64,000 bases of DNA from Allopusillimonas sp008369125 (GCF_008369125.1 NZ_VOAY01000001.1:1364001-1428000); one strand, 5' to 3'. Positions 42,831 to 52,087 are shown, counted from the first letter of the stretch. Numbers and translations are program-made. Notes: generated by a model from the sequence alone, not told the origin.

Positions 42831-44143
42831 GATGTGGCCCTGTCAGGGGCATCAAATAGGCCTGACTGCTGTGGTTGGTGGGGAAGGCTAGCGGCAGGTA
42901 CAACGGCTGTGCTACGGCCTGGTGCGGTATCCCAGCCCCGGCGCGGATCATAGCTTGCTGCGGCCAACATCGTCAAAACGACCACCATGCCGAAACTGGC
43001 AGCCCCCGGCCCGGCGACCACCTGCGATACCCCCGGGAAGTCGGCCATGGTCGTCATCAGTATTACAACAAACACATCAAGCATGGACCAGTGCCCAATA
43101 AAATTGATGAACTCATACTGACGTGTGCGCTGTCGCTGTATGGAAGCGCCGTTCCATCGGCGACGCAGCATGAGCAGTATAAGTACAAGCAATTTGGTGC
43201 CGGGCACGACGACGCTGGCCACGAATACGATAAGGGCGAGATCCCATGAACCCAAGCGCCAGAACTCAATGACGCCGCCAAGTATGGTGTGCTCACTAAC
43301 CCCTGTCGGGGTACGGATACCCATGACCGGCAGTACGTTGGCCGGTATGTAGACCACGCAGGCTGCAATAATAAGGGCCCATACCCTGGCAAACATATGT
43401 GGCTTGCGCAAATGAACCTGTGCACCGCAACGCTGGCACCCGGCGTCAGTACTGGCCTCGCCCGCGGGTTGCAGATATCCGCAGGTTTCGCATTGTGCGA
43501 CACCTTGCCGCACCCCGCCTTCACCCGATACCACCACCAGGCCCGCATCTTCGGCGTAATGCCAGAGATGATGGGCCGACATACGGCTGAGCGCCGTCAT
43601 GATAAAAGCCAGTACTGCGAAGGCCCAGGTAGCAGGCCCTACCGTGAGCGAGGCGATGCCAGAGAACTTGACCATGGCAACCAGAACACCGAGCATGAGC
43701 ACGGGAATCATGCTCCAAGGTTCGCACCATTTAAGCAACCGCATGCCTGCACTGAAATCCATGGGCAGACGCCCTGAACGCACGGCTGACAAAGCCCAAA
43801 AAACCAAAACCAGCTGGGTAAGCGGCATCCAGAAGCCAGCCAGCCCGGTCATGATGGAGAGAGTGCGATGCCCTTGCTGCCATGTAAGGTACAAAGCCTG
43901 CGGCAATGACGCTTCGACTACCAGACCCTGGAGCCGTAGCGTGGCAATGGGGTACAGATTGGCAATGGCGAATACCACCAGGCCCGTGACAACCAGCGCG
44001 AGCCAGCTAGTGAGCGTTAAGATGCTTTGCCTATACAGCTCGGCGCCGCAGCGCCTGCAGGCAGCTACGGCGCCGTTTTCAAGACGCACACGCTCGTGTA
44101 TCGTGCCACATTGCGAGCAACCTATAAGTGGCACTTCTCCCAT
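42827..44143 (-). CDS. pqiA: PqiA-like integral membrane protein
   Basis: This inner-membrane partner of PqiB has 438 residues and two homologous halves, each with a rubredoxin-like zinc knuckle followed by about four helices. The first knuckle is CSQCGTIHERV ... CRRCGAEL (about residues 9-37) and the second is CETCGYLQPAG ... CQRCG (about residues 218-238). The helices carry FAIANLYPIATLRLQG and VYIPANVLPVMGIRTPTGVS, the recurring PqiA motif. Its ATG shares a base with the clpA stop (TAATG), so it is coupled to clpA, an uncommon partner. The product's last ~25 residues are polar. Confidence 0.92.
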   Translation of the reverse strand: MGEVPLIGCSQCGTIHERVRLENGAVAACRRCGAELYRQSILTLTSWLALVVTGLVVFAIANLYPIATLRLQGLVVEASLPQALYLTWQQGHRTLSIMTGLAGFWMPLTQLVLVFWALSAVRSGRLPMDFSAGMRLLKWCEPWSMIPVLMLGVLVAMVKFSGIASLTVGPATWAFAVLAFIMTALSRMSAHHLWHYAEDAGLVVVSGEGGVRQGVAQCETCGYLQPAGEASTDAGCQRCGAQVHLRKPHMFARVWALIIAACVVYIPANVLPVMGIRTPTGVSEHTILGGVIEFWRLGSWDLALIVFVASVVVPGTKLLVLILLMLRRRWNGASIQRQRTRQYEFINFIGHWSMLDVFVVILMTTMADFPGVSQVVAGPGAASFGMVVVLTMLAAASYDPRRGWDTAPGRSTAVVPAASLPHQPQQSGLFDAPDRATS

Positions 44144-46458
44144 TAATTGACGAGCTCGGGTTCCGGACGCGATGATGAAGGCTGGCTGTCTGGATCAGGC
44201 TTACCCGGAAATATCAGCTCGACCTTGCCGTTGGCATCAAGGCCGACTTCGACATGCCCGCCATCGACAAGACGGCCAAACAACAACTCGTCGGCCAGCG
44301 CACGCCGGATGGTGTCCTGGATAAGCCGCTGCATGGGACGCGCGCCCATGGCAGGATCAAAACCCTCCTTGGCCAAATGATCGCGCAGCGCCTGCGAAAA
44401 CACCACTTCAACCCGTTTTTCGTGCAGCTGGTCTTCGAGCTGCATGAGGAACTTGTCTACCACGCGCATAATAATGTCGCGCGACAGCGACTTGAAGCTG
44501 ATGATGGCGTCGAGCCGGTTGCGGAACTCGGGTGTGAAAAGCCGCTTGATATCGGCCATTTCATCGCCCGTCTTTTCTGAGGTGGCGAAACCAATGCTGG
44601 TATGGTTAAGCGCCTCAGCCCCCGCGTTAGTCGTCATAACAATGATGACGTTGCGGAAGTCAGCCTTGCGTCCGTTGTTATCGGTAAGCGTACCGTGGTC
44701 CATAACCTGCAGCAAAATGTTGTAGACGTCAGGATGCGCTTTTTCGATTTCGTCGAGCAGCAGCACGCAATGTGGCTGCTTGCTGACCGCTTCGGTAAGC
44801 AACCCACCCTGATCAAAGCCCACATACCCCGGAGGCGCGCCTATAAGACGCGACACGGTGTGGCGCTCCATATACTCTGACATGTCGAAACGCAGCAGTT
44901 CAATGCCCAGGGTAAATGCAAGTTGACGGGCAACCTCGGTTTTGCCCACACCCGTTGGCCCCGAAAACAGGAAGGAACCAATGGGTTTGTCTGGGCGGCC
45001 CAGGCCTGAACGCGCCATCTTAATGGCAGCAGCCAGCGCTTCGATGGCATTTTCCTGGCCGAAAACCACGGTTTTCAGATCGCGTTCAAGCGTTGCCAGT
45101 TTGTTGCGATCATCATTGGAAACCGATTGCGGCGGAATGCGGGCGATTTTGGCGACTGTCGCCTGGATTTCGCTTTTGCCAATGGTTTTTTTCTGCCGTG
45201 ACTTGGGCAGCAAACGCTGTGCGGCGCCCGCCTCGTCAATGACATCAATGGCTTTGTCGGGCAGGAAACGATCGTTGATATAACGGGCTGCTAATTCAGC
45301 AGCCGTAGTGATGGCAGCGCTGGTGTACTTGACCCCATGATGCGCCTCAAAGTGCCCCTTGAGGCCGCGCAGAATTTGAATGGTTTGCTCTACGGTAGGC
45401 TCGGGCACGTCGATTTTTTGAAAGCGACGCGACAAGGCGTGGTCTTTTTCAAAAATACCTCGGTACTCGTTGTATGTAGTAGCGCCCAGACATTTAAGCT
45501 GACCCGATGACAGGGCCGGCTTGAGCAGGTTGGACGCGTCAAGCGTGCCGCCCGACGCCGACCCGGCACCGATGAGGGTGTGGATTTCGTCAATAAACAG
45601 CACTGCATTGCGGTTTTCTTTTAATGACTTGAGCACGCCCTTGAGACGCTGCTCGAAGTCGCCACGATACTTGGTGCCGGCCAGCAACGCACCCATGTCA
45701 AGCGAATAGACCTCAGCGTCTTTGAGTACATCGGGCACTTCGCCTTTGGTGATGCGCCAGGCAAGGCCTTCGGCAATCGCAGTTTTACCCACGCCTGCCT
45801 CACCGACCAGCAAGGGGTTGTTTTTACGCCGGCGACACAGCACCTGGATGACGCGCTCTACCTCTTGCTCGCGCCCAATGAGCGGGTCAATGCGGCCACG
45901 CCGCGCCTCGCCATTAAGATCGGTGGCATAAAGCTCAAGCGGTGACTTTTGCTGATCTGACTTGGGTTCAACGTCAGAGACCTGCTGAGCCTTGGGCTGT
46001 TCGACCGGCGGCTCTTCAGCCGCCTTGGTAATGCCGTGCGACAGATAGTTGACGACATCAAGCCGACTGACGCCCTGTTGCTGCAGAAAATAAACAGCGT
46101 GAGAGTCTTTTTCGCCATACATGGCCACCAGTACATTAGCGCCGGTAACGGTATTTTTATTGGAGTTACCTGACGAGACATGCATGATGGCGCGCTGGAT
46201 GACGCGCTGAAACCCGAGCGTGGGCTGGGTATCGACGTCATCGGGACCAGGAAAGATAGGCGTATTTTCATTGATGAACTTACGCAGATCTTGACGGAGT
46301 ACGTCGATATTGGCCGAGCACGCGCGCAGAACTTCAGCGGCCGCTGCATTATCGAGCAAAGAAAGCAGAAGATGCTCGACGGTAATAAATTCGTGTCGCG
46401 CACTGCGGGCTTCAACAAACGCCATGTGCAGGCTGACTTCAAGTTCTTCGGAGATCAC
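44143..46458 (-). CDS. clpA: ATP-dependent Clp protease ATP-binding subunit ClpA
   Basis: ClpA is the AAA+ unfoldase that feeds ClpP and receives N-end-rule substrates from ClpS. The N-domain begins VISEELEVSLHMAFVEARSA then RHEFITVEHLL. The first ATPase domain has GEAGVGKTAIAEG and VLFIDEIHTLIGAGSASGG; the second has GPTGVGKTEVARQLA, LLLDEIEKAHPDV and a ClpP-loop-type I/LGL region. I prefer the GTG at 46458, which directly follows GGAGGA, over the longer frame from 46488, giving about 771 residues. clpS is upstream but separated by about 250 bases, wider than usual, and pqiABC is coupled downstream. Confidence 0.95.
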   Translation of the reverse strand: MISEELEVSLHMAFVEARSARHEFITVEHLLLSLLDNAAAAEVLRACSANIDVLRQDLRKFINENTPIFPGPDDVDTQPTLGFQRVIQRAIMHVSSGNSNKNTVTGANVLVAMYGEKDSHAVYFLQQQGVSRLDVVNYLSHGITKAAEEPPVEQPKAQQVSDVEPKSDQQKSPLELYATDLNGEARRGRIDPLIGREQEVERVIQVLCRRRKNNPLLVGEAGVGKTAIAEGLAWRITKGEVPDVLKDAEVYSLDMGALLAGTKYRGDFEQRLKGVLKSLKENRNAVLFIDEIHTLIGAGSASGGTLDASNLLKPALSSGQLKCLGATTYNEYRGIFEKDHALSRRFQKIDVPEPTVEQTIQILRGLKGHFEAHHGVKYTSAAITTAAELAARYINDRFLPDKAIDVIDEAGAAQRLLPKSRQKKTIGKSEIQATVAKIARIPPQSVSNDDRNKLATLERDLKTVVFGQENAIEALAAAIKMARSGLGRPDKPIGSFLFSGPTGVGKTEVARQLAFTLGIELLRFDMSEYMERHTVSRLIGAPPGYVGFDQGGLLTEAVSKQPHCVLLLDEIEKAHPDVYNILLQVMDHGTLTDNNGRKADFRNVIIVMTTNAGAEALNHTSIGFATSEKTGDEMADIKRLFTPEFRNRLDAIISFKSLSRDIIMRVVDKFLMQLEDQLHEKRVEVVFSQALRDHLAKEGFDPAMGARPMQRLIQDTIRRALADELLFGRLVDGGHVEVGLDANGKVELIFPGKPDPDSQPSSSRPEPELVN

Positions 46459-46735
46459 GCTTCCTCCATGACTTATCGGAGCGGACAAACAATTCGATAA
46501 ATTCTATTCTATGACTAAATCGACGTTGCGTATCAAGATTAACAAACCGGGATCCCCAATGTAATGCCAAAAACACACACTGGGGGCCATGTCTTTACTA
46601 TACCCGCTCTTTTTAGGCTTTGTGGCGTTTGCTTACCAGAATAGCAGAGCCGGTTTGCGCCCGCACAAACCCGGGCAGGCTAAGTAGCGCCAACAGCCCG
46701 GGTCACAGGCATGGCAAGGTAAAGGGCACACGCAC

Positions 46736-47083
46736 TTACGCATCGGGCGCGGGTTCCATTATGCATTGAAGGGGGTGCTGGTTGGCGCGCGCCATCTGGC
46801 GCACCATTTCAACCCGTGTAGACGCAATGTCTCGTGTGTAAACCCCGCATACACCGCGCCCTTCGTGATGCACTTTCAACATGATGCGCGCGGCCTCGTC
46901 TTCCGTCTTGCCGAATATACGTTGAAGCACTGCGACCACGAACTCCATGGGTGTGTAATCGTCATTCAACAGCACGACCTGATACATGGGAGGCGGCGCT
47001 AGCTTGGCTAGGCTGCGCTCAACAACTGTGTCGCGCTGATTATCAATCTGTGTGGCCATAACAAATACACTAGTGGTTTCCAT
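46736..47083 (-). CDS. clpS: ATP-dependent Clp protease adaptor ClpS
   Basis: ClpS binds proteins with destabilising N-terminal residues and hands them to ClpA. The core is MYQVVLLNDDYTPMEFVVAV (the N-degron pocket with the conserved DDxTPMEFV), followed by MLKVHHEGRGVCGVYTRDIA and PLQCIMEPA. No start has a clear ribosome site: GTG 47095, ATG 47083 and ATG 47059 are all in frame. I used 47083, giving 115 residues, close to the family length. A 16-bp perfect palindrome lies immediately upstream. The ~277 bases between it and the chosen clpA start show no gene. Confidence 0.92.
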   Translation of the reverse strand: METTSVFVMATQIDNQRDTVVERSLAKLAPPPMYQVVLLNDDYTPMEFVVAVLQRIFGKTEDEAARIMLKVHHEGRGVCGVYTRDIASTRVEMVRQMARANQHPLQCIMEPAPDA

Positions 47084-47095
47084 AGTTGACGGCAC

Positions 47096-47111
47096 ATGGG
47101 CAATTGCCCAT
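47096..47111. promoter_or_regulatory. 16-bp perfect palindrome at the clpS start
   Basis: ATGGGCAATTGCCCAT is its own reverse complement and lies directly before the possible clpS start codons. It could be an operator or an RNA hairpin over the start. The binding factor is unknown. Confidence 0.4.
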
Positions 47112-47223
47112 TATCAAAGTATTCTGAGTGCCAGGAAGCAGTATGCGTGCCAGAATCCGTAAGGCTAAAGGTAACCCTTGTAGTCAAGTTTCAATTTAAC
47201 ACTATAGTCGAGAGGCAGTCCGC

Positions 47224-47469
47224 ATGTCCGATTCCACCACAACCTCCGCCACCGGGGAAACCCAAGCGCTGACTGGCACAGTCAAATGGTTTAATGACGC
47301 CAAAGGGTTTGGGTTTATTACCCCAGACAACGGAGGTGAAGATCTTTTCGCACATTTCTCATCCATACAGATGAATGGCTTCAAAACCCTAAAAGAAGGC
47401 CAGAAAGTCGCTTTTGAAATCGCACAGGGGCCCAAAGGCAAGCAAGCGCTTAACATTACGGCGGCCTGA
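47224..47469 (+). CDS. Cold-shock domain protein (CspA family)
   Basis: This small OB-fold RNA/DNA chaperone has 81 residues. The core TGTVKWFNDAKGFGFITPDN carries RNP1 (KGFGFI), and DLFAHFSSIQ carries RNP2. Ten extra residues rich in Ser/Thr precede the usual start. GAGAGG lies about 8 bases before the ATG, and a TATAGT at about 47204 may be its -10 box. It is divergent from clpS, a common pairing in betaproteobacteria. A strong terminator follows at 47546. Confidence 0.95.
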   Translation: MSDSTTTSATGETQALTGTVKWFNDAKGFGFITPDNGGEDLFAHFSSIQMNGFKTLKEGQKVAFEIAQGPKGKQALNITAA

Positions 47470-47545
47470 ATCCAATAACTGGAAGCCTCGGGCTCCTTTT
47501 ACCGCCATCAGCATTTAATAACAATGTATAAAATAATAAAAACTC

Positions 47546-47571
47546 CAGGGCCTATTGGCCCTGTTTTTTTT
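47546..47571 (+). terminator. Rho-independent terminator after the cold-shock gene
   Basis: The stem CAGGGCC / GGCCCTG with loop TATT is followed by eight Ts. It lies 77 bases after the cold-shock stop and before the likely DUF192 start. Confidence 0.9.
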
Positions 47572-47586
47572 CGTAGACACACTCTC

Positions 47587-48291
47587 ATGACAAGCAACAT
47601 GCCGCTCTGCCACAGCCGCCTCCGCGAAAACCTGACCGCCCGCAAAGGGCTGGTGCGGGCGTCACAGACGGTTTACAACTTACTCGTACGCACAACCCCG
47701 GCGGTTTGCAACTCGTTTGAAAGCACAACGCAATCAGCTTGCAACGTGCTTGCGGGCACAACACAGCCAGCTTGCAACTCACTTTTACGCTCTGCACAGT
47801 GGGCTTGCAATTTGCTTGTAGGCGCCGCACGGCCGGTTTGCAACCCGCTTGTACGCACGATACAGTGGGCTTGCGTGGCGATCATGGCTGCACTACTCAT
47901 GCCATTGGCCGCGTCAGCCCAGCAGGCCTTCTTGCTGCCCAGGGCGCAGCTTGAGATCAACAACGTGGCCATACAGGCCGAGGTTGCTGCAACCGATGCG
48001 TCACGATCGTATGGGCTAATGAACCGCATGTCGCTACCCGAAAACCAAGGCATGCTATTTGTGTTCGATCAAGTAGCCGCGCCCTGCTTCTGGATGAAAA
48101 ACACACCGCTGCCGCTGTCCATTGCCTTTATCGACCCAAAGGGCACCATAAGCAATATTGCCGACATGCAGCCGCTTAGCCTTGATGCTCACTGCCCTAC
48201 CGCGCCAGTGCTGTATGCACTTGAAATGGAACAAGGCTGGTTCGCCCGCCATGATATCAAAGCGGGCGATAAGGTAAAAAACCTTCCGTAG
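47587..48291 (+). CDS. DUF192 family exported protein with a repetitive N-terminal region
   Basis: The C-terminal ~125 residues are a DUF192 domain (RSYGLMNRMSLPENQGMLFV; CFWMKNTPLPLSIAFID; VLYALEMEQGWFARHDI), a small beta-rich domain of unknown biochemical role. It is preceded by what looks like a signal peptide (VAIMAALLMPLAASAQQ), normally at the very N-terminus. Here the open frame continues about 95 residues further upstream through six 11-residue repeats rich in Cys-Asn and Leu-Val (such as ACNVLAGTTQP). I start at ATG 47587, just after the terminator; the ATG near 47884 could be the real start, leaving the repeats untranslated. Neither start has a clear ribosome site. Confidence 0.8.
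   Translation: MTSNMPLCHSRLRENLTARKGLVRASQTVYNLLVRTTPAVCNSFESTTQSACNVLAGTTQPACNSLLRSAQWACNLLVGAARPVCNPLVRTIQWACVAIMAALLMPLAASAQQAFLLPRAQLEINNVAIQAEVAATDASRSYGLMNRMSLPENQGMLFVFDQVAAPCFWMKNTPLPLSIAFIDPKGTISNIADMQPLSLDAHCPTAPVLYALEMEQGWFARHDIKAGDKVKNLP
47671..47868 (+). repeat. 33-bp tandem repeat upstream of or within the DUF192 gene
   Basis: Six consecutive 33-bp units begin with G(C/T)TTGCAAC (47671, 47704, 47737, 47770, 47803, 47836), and a partial seventh follows to about 47880. Units differ by several bases, but the 11-codon frame is open throughout. Confidence 0.88.
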
Positions 48292-48335
48292 CTAATCGGC
48301 AGGCACAAACCCACGGCCAAGGGCGATTGTCAGAC

Positions 48336-49541
48336 TCAGACGCGTTCGAGAATGACGGCGATGCCCTGACCAACCCCAATACACATGGTGCACAGTGCAT
48401 AACGCCCACCGGTGCGATGCAGTTGGTTGACAGCGGTAAGCGCCAGACGCGCACCGCTCGCGCCCAGGGGGTGACCCAATGCAATGGCACCACCATAAGG
48501 GTTGACGCGCGGATCGTTGTCTGCAACGCCCAGCATACGCAGCACGGCCAGGCCTTGGGCGGCGAAGGCTTCGTTCAGTTCGATAACGTCCATTTGGTCG
48601 ATGCTCAAACCTGCCAGCGCCAGCACCTTTTCAGATGCGGGAGCTGGGCCAATACCCATAATGCGCGGCTCAACGCCAGCGGTGGCCATGGCTACAACCC
48701 GTGCACGGGGTGTCAGGCCGTGCTCTTTGGCCGCTTTCTCAGAAGCGATAAGCAGCGCTGCAGCACCGTCGTTTACACCTGAGGCATTGCCTGCGGTGAT
48801 GGTGCCGTCGGCACGGACAATAGGCTTGAGGCGGGCCAGTGTTTCGAGCGTGGTTTCACGGGGATGCTCGTCTTTATCGACGATAAGCGCATCGCCTTTG
48901 CGCTGAGCAATGGATACCGCCGTGATTTCATCTTTGAAATGGCCGGCCTTCTGGGCAGCTGCCGTCTTGGTCTGGCTGGCCAGAGCGAAGGCGTCCTGGT
49001 CTTCACGATTGACCTTGAACTGATCCGCCACGTTTTCAGCGGTTTCTGGCATGGAATCAACACCGTACTGCTGCTTCATGAGTTTGTTGACGAAGCGCCA
49101 GCCTATGGTCGTGTCGAAAATGGCGGCATTACGCGAAAATGCAGTGTCTGCCTTGCCCATGACAAAAGGCGCGCGGCTCATGCTTTCTACCCCGCCAGCG
49201 AGGATGAAGCTGGCATCGCCGGCCTTGATGGCGCGCGCAGCGGTGCCCACGGCGTCAAGCCCTGAACCGCACAAGCGGTTAATCGTGCCGCCCGGTGCAG
49301 AAACCGGAAGCCCTGCAAGCAGTGCAGCCATACGGGCCACGTTGCGGTTGTCTTCGCCTGCCTGATTTGCGCAGCCCATGAGTACGTCATCAAGACGCGA
49401 CCAGTCTACATCTGGATTGCGTTCCATTAGCGCCTTGAACGGTATTGCCGCCAAGTCATCGGTACGTATCTGGGCCAGTGATCCGCCGTAGCGTCCGAAT
49501 GGTGTACGTATGGCGTCACAGATAAATGCGTCAATTGTCAT
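48336..49541 (-). CDS. pcaF: 3-oxoadipyl-CoA / acetyl-CoA thiolase (PcaF/PaaJ type)
   Basis: This thiolase cleaves 3-oxoadipyl-CoA to succinyl-CoA and acetyl-CoA at the end of the beta-ketoadipate and phenylacetate routes. The nucleophilic cysteine is in NRLCGSGLDAVGTAAR (Cys91). ELNEAFAAQGLAVLR, GGAIALGHPLGASGAR and CIGVGQGIAVILE complete the active site. MGCANQAGEDNRNVARMA is the sequence I associate with the PcaF/PaaJ subgroup rather than general acetyl-CoA acetyltransferases. It has 401 residues. No other pathway gene is adjacent, so the exact role is less certain than the enzyme class. Confidence 0.88.
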   Translation of the reverse strand: MTIDAFICDAIRTPFGRYGGSLAQIRTDDLAAIPFKALMERNPDVDWSRLDDVLMGCANQAGEDNRNVARMAALLAGLPVSAPGGTINRLCGSGLDAVGTAARAIKAGDASFILAGGVESMSRAPFVMGKADTAFSRNAAIFDTTIGWRFVNKLMKQQYGVDSMPETAENVADQFKVNREDQDAFALASQTKTAAAQKAGHFKDEITAVSIAQRKGDALIVDKDEHPRETTLETLARLKPIVRADGTITAGNASGVNDGAAALLIASEKAAKEHGLTPRARVVAMATAGVEPRIMGIGPAPASEKVLALAGLSIDQMDVIELNEAFAAQGLAVLRMLGVADNDPRVNPYGGAIALGHPLGASGARLALTAVNQLHRTGGRYALCTMCIGVGQGIAVILERV

Positions 49542-49901
49542 GGAGGATGCCTGCAGAGAAGTTGTGGGTCAGTGTGTTTTGCACTGCGAAACACATGCAT
49601 TGAGCGGGCGCGCAAAGCGCTGCCGGAAAAACGCAATGATAGCGCACCACATCATTATTGAGGCTAGGTGAAGGCCTGTTGTCCACACCATGGCCGTTTC
49701 GCGAACTTGATACAGAAAGCCCCGATTGTATGTGACCGTATTCTTGAAACAAAAAACCCCCGGTTTGTATGCGACCGTCTTTACGAGGGTATGCAACAAA
49801 CCGAGGGCAGTGGAAGCTTGGCGGCTGAACCAACCGCGTCAGACTTAGCCTGAACAGATCAGTACATGACCGGCAGCGTCTGACGTATAGCGGTTAGCGG
49901 A
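49542..49901. other. Intergenic region between sodB and the thiolase gene
   Basis: These 360 bases hold no convincing gene. Two 37-bp direct repeats (49708-49744 and 49745-49781) lie in the middle. CGGTTTGT near 49761 pairs with ACAAACCG near 49797, which could form a hairpin. The thiolase promoter should lie next to 49541. Confidence 0.5.
49708..49781 (-). repeat. Two-copy 37-bp direct repeat
   Basis: Units 49708-49744 and 49745-49781 share, on the minus strand, ACGGTC(A/G)CATACAA then CGGGG and a T-rich end. The unit is not a multiple of three and no gene spans it. Confidence 0.7.
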
Positions 49902-50477
49902 TTAGCCCAGATTGGAGGCGGCAAAATCCCAATTAGCAAGTTTCCAGAAGCTTTCGAGGTACTTGGGGCGTGCATTACGGTAATCAATGTAGTACGCGTG
50001 TTCCCATACGTCACAGGTTAGCAGTGCAACGTCGTCAGTCGTGAGCGGTGTTGCTGCATTGCTGGTGTTGACGATATCAAGCGAACCGTCTGTTTTCTTT
50101 ACCAGCCATGTCCAGCCCGAGCCAAAGTTGCCAGCTGCCGACTTATTGAATGCTTCTTTGAAAGCATCGACACTGCCCCACTTGGCGTTGATGGCCTCGA
50201 GCAGTTTGCCGGATGGTTCGCCAGCTTTAGGCGACATGGAATTCCAGTAAAACGTGTGATTCCATACTTGGGCTGCGTTGTTGAAAACACCACCTGAAGA
50301 TTTCTTGACGATTTCTTCAAGCGAAGCGGACTCGAATTCAGTGCCGGCGACCAGATTGTTCAGGTTGGTGACGTAGGACTGATGGTGCTTGCCATAGTGA
50401 TACTCGAGGGTTTCCTTGGAAATAGTAGGAGCCAGCGCATCAAGAGCGTAGGGGAGCGGAGGAAGCGTAAAAGCCAT
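49902..50477 (-). CDS. sodB: Superoxide dismutase [Fe]
   Basis: This Fe-type cytoplasmic superoxide dismutase has 191 residues. Metal ligands lie in EYHYGKHHQSYV (first His), AAQVWNHTFYWNS (second His) and DVWEHAYYIDYRNARPKYLE (Asp and His). I chose ATG 50477 (MAFTLPPLPYALDALAP) because AAGGAATTG precedes it; the frame extends upstream to 50576 but those residues have no family match. The sequence around the ligands is more like iron than manganese enzymes. Confidence 0.94.
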   Translation of the reverse strand: MAFTLPPLPYALDALAPTISKETLEYHYGKHHQSYVTNLNNLVAGTEFESASLEEIVKKSSGGVFNNAAQVWNHTFYWNSMSPKAGEPSGKLLEAINAKWGSVDAFKEAFNKSAAGNFGSGWTWLVKKTDGSLDIVNTSNAATPLTTDDVALLTCDVWEHAYYIDYRNARPKYLESFWKLANWDFAASNLG

Positions 50478-50707
50478 GTTCAATTCCTTTATAAAAGCCA
50501 GTCGAAGTGATGAGTACACATTCAAGCGTGTTATGTAAGGCGCAGCCTGGCGCGTAAAGCACGAGACGCGAAGCACGGGCTTGCAAACATAAAGCCTGCA
50601 AGCCGCGACCTGACGTCTGGAGCTTTAAGCATACGGCCTTAAACCAGCGGAGCCCAGATGACAAACCTGAATTGACCGCGAGTGTGCCGCAAGCACAGAC
50701 AAGGAAC

Positions 50708-52075
50708 TTAGAGCAAACCGTGTGCCTGTAAAACACTGACATGCACACTGCCTTGATCCAGTTCAACGCCGAGCTGTTCGCCAACACTTAAGTCTAACGC
50801 ATTTTTTACAATGGTCCCGTCGTCTTTACGGACGATGGCGTACCCTCGATTCAGAATGGTGCGGGGGTTGAGCGCCTGCAAAGTTTGCCGTGCGGCTACC
50901 AGGCGCTGCGCTCTGCGCTCAATCAATCGCCGGGAAGTGGCGAGCAGATCACGTCGGGAACGCGCCAGACTCTGCTGCCGAGCGGCCAGATCAGGCCCGG
51001 CATACAGCAAACGTGAACGCAGGGCCGCCAAGCTGGTTGCTCGCCTTTCCTGAGGATGCGCGGCAGCGCGTGTCAGGCGCTGTTTAAGCTGATTCAACTT
51101 TTCGCCCTGCTGACGCAAGCGATCTTGGGGCGACACCAGCAAGGCCGCTGCGCGGTCCAGCCTGAGTGCGGCCCGCTCGAGCAAACGGGCATGGCGCGAT
51201 GCCAACCCTGTACTTAACACTCTGACGGCATCCAGACAGCCTTCCCGACTGCGGCAACATAGCTCTGCCGCCGCTGTCGGTGTGGGCGCACGAAGATCGG
51301 CGACAAAATCGGCAATCGTAAAGTCGGTTTCATGCCCCACCCCGCTTATGACGGGAATGGGGCTGGAAGCGACAAGACGTGCCAAGGCCTCATCATTAAA
51401 GCTCCACAAGTCTTCGAGGCTGCCGCCGCCGCGCACCAGTAGCAGAGTATCGACCTCATTGCGGTCTATCGCCTTTTGCAGCGCCTGGCACAACTGCCCC
51501 GCCGCGTCCATGCCCTGCACGGGCGCGGGGTAGATAATGACGGGCACATGCGGGGCGCGGCGTGCAAGCGCTGACAACACGTCACGCAAGGCAGCCGCTG
51601 CCAGTGACGTTACGACCCCCACTGCCCGAGGCATGGTTGTGATCGCCCGTTTAAGGCTTTCATCAAACAGCCCTTCAGCTGCGAGTTTTTCTTTGAGCGC
51701 CAGAAAAGCCTCGTGCAAATCCCCACGCCCAGCACGTCGCATCGCTTCGACCTGCAATTGATAATCACCGCGAGGCTCGTACAGGGTGACCGTGGCGCGA
51801 AATTCAAACTTTTCACCGGCCTTGGGCACAAACCCAACTGTCTGGGCACGACCCCGGAACATCACTGCACGGACCGCAGCACGCTCATCTTTGATCGAAA
51901 AATACCAATGGCCGGACGCTGCCGACGTAAAGTTGGACACTTCGCCGCGCACCCAGATTCTTGAAAACTGCCCCTGCAGCATATCGCCCACGCGGCGGTT
52001 CAGTTGCCCGACCGTCCAGACCTCATCTGCCCTCTGTTCTGAGCCGTTTTCTTGAGAAAAGCCACTTGTCATCAT
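50708..52075 (-). CDS. xseA: Exodeoxyribonuclease VII large subunit
   Basis: XseA is the catalytic subunit of a single-strand-specific exonuclease working with XseB. The N-terminal OB domain has WTVGQLNRRVGDMLQGQFSR then IWVRGEVSNF. The catalytic domain shows ALARRAPHVPVIIYPAPVQG, DTLLLVRGGGSLEDLWSFND and ISGVGHETDFTIADFVADLR. A long coiled-coil region follows, ending in ILNRGYAIVRKDDG. ATG 52075 gives 455 residues; GTG 52087 is an in-frame alternative. It is divergent from exbB across the A+T-rich gap. Confidence 0.95.
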   Translation of the reverse strand: MMTSGFSQENGSEQRADEVWTVGQLNRRVGDMLQGQFSRIWVRGEVSNFTSAASGHWYFSIKDERAAVRAVMFRGRAQTVGFVPKAGEKFEFRATVTLYEPRGDYQLQVEAMRRAGRGDLHEAFLALKEKLAAEGLFDESLKRAITTMPRAVGVVTSLAAAALRDVLSALARRAPHVPVIIYPAPVQGMDAAGQLCQALQKAIDRNEVDTLLLVRGGGSLEDLWSFNDEALARLVASSPIPVISGVGHETDFTIADFVADLRAPTPTAAAELCCRSREGCLDAVRVLSTGLASRHARLLERAALRLDRAAALLVSPQDRLRQQGEKLNQLKQRLTRAAAHPQERRATSLAALRSRLLYAGPDLAARQQSLARSRRDLLATSRRLIERRAQRLVAARQTLQALNPRTILNRGYAIVRKDDGTIVKNALDLSVGEQLGVELDQGSVHVSVLQAHGLL

Positions 52076-52087
52076 TATTCTGTCCAC

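Noticed and set aside
50440..50787. Minus-strand frame across the sodB start and xseA end, with hints of Lys-Ala-Val-Cys repetition
   Set aside because: It overlaps both neighbouring genes and has no family-like sequence. Possible degenerate repeats in 50520-50700 could not be aligned convincingly.
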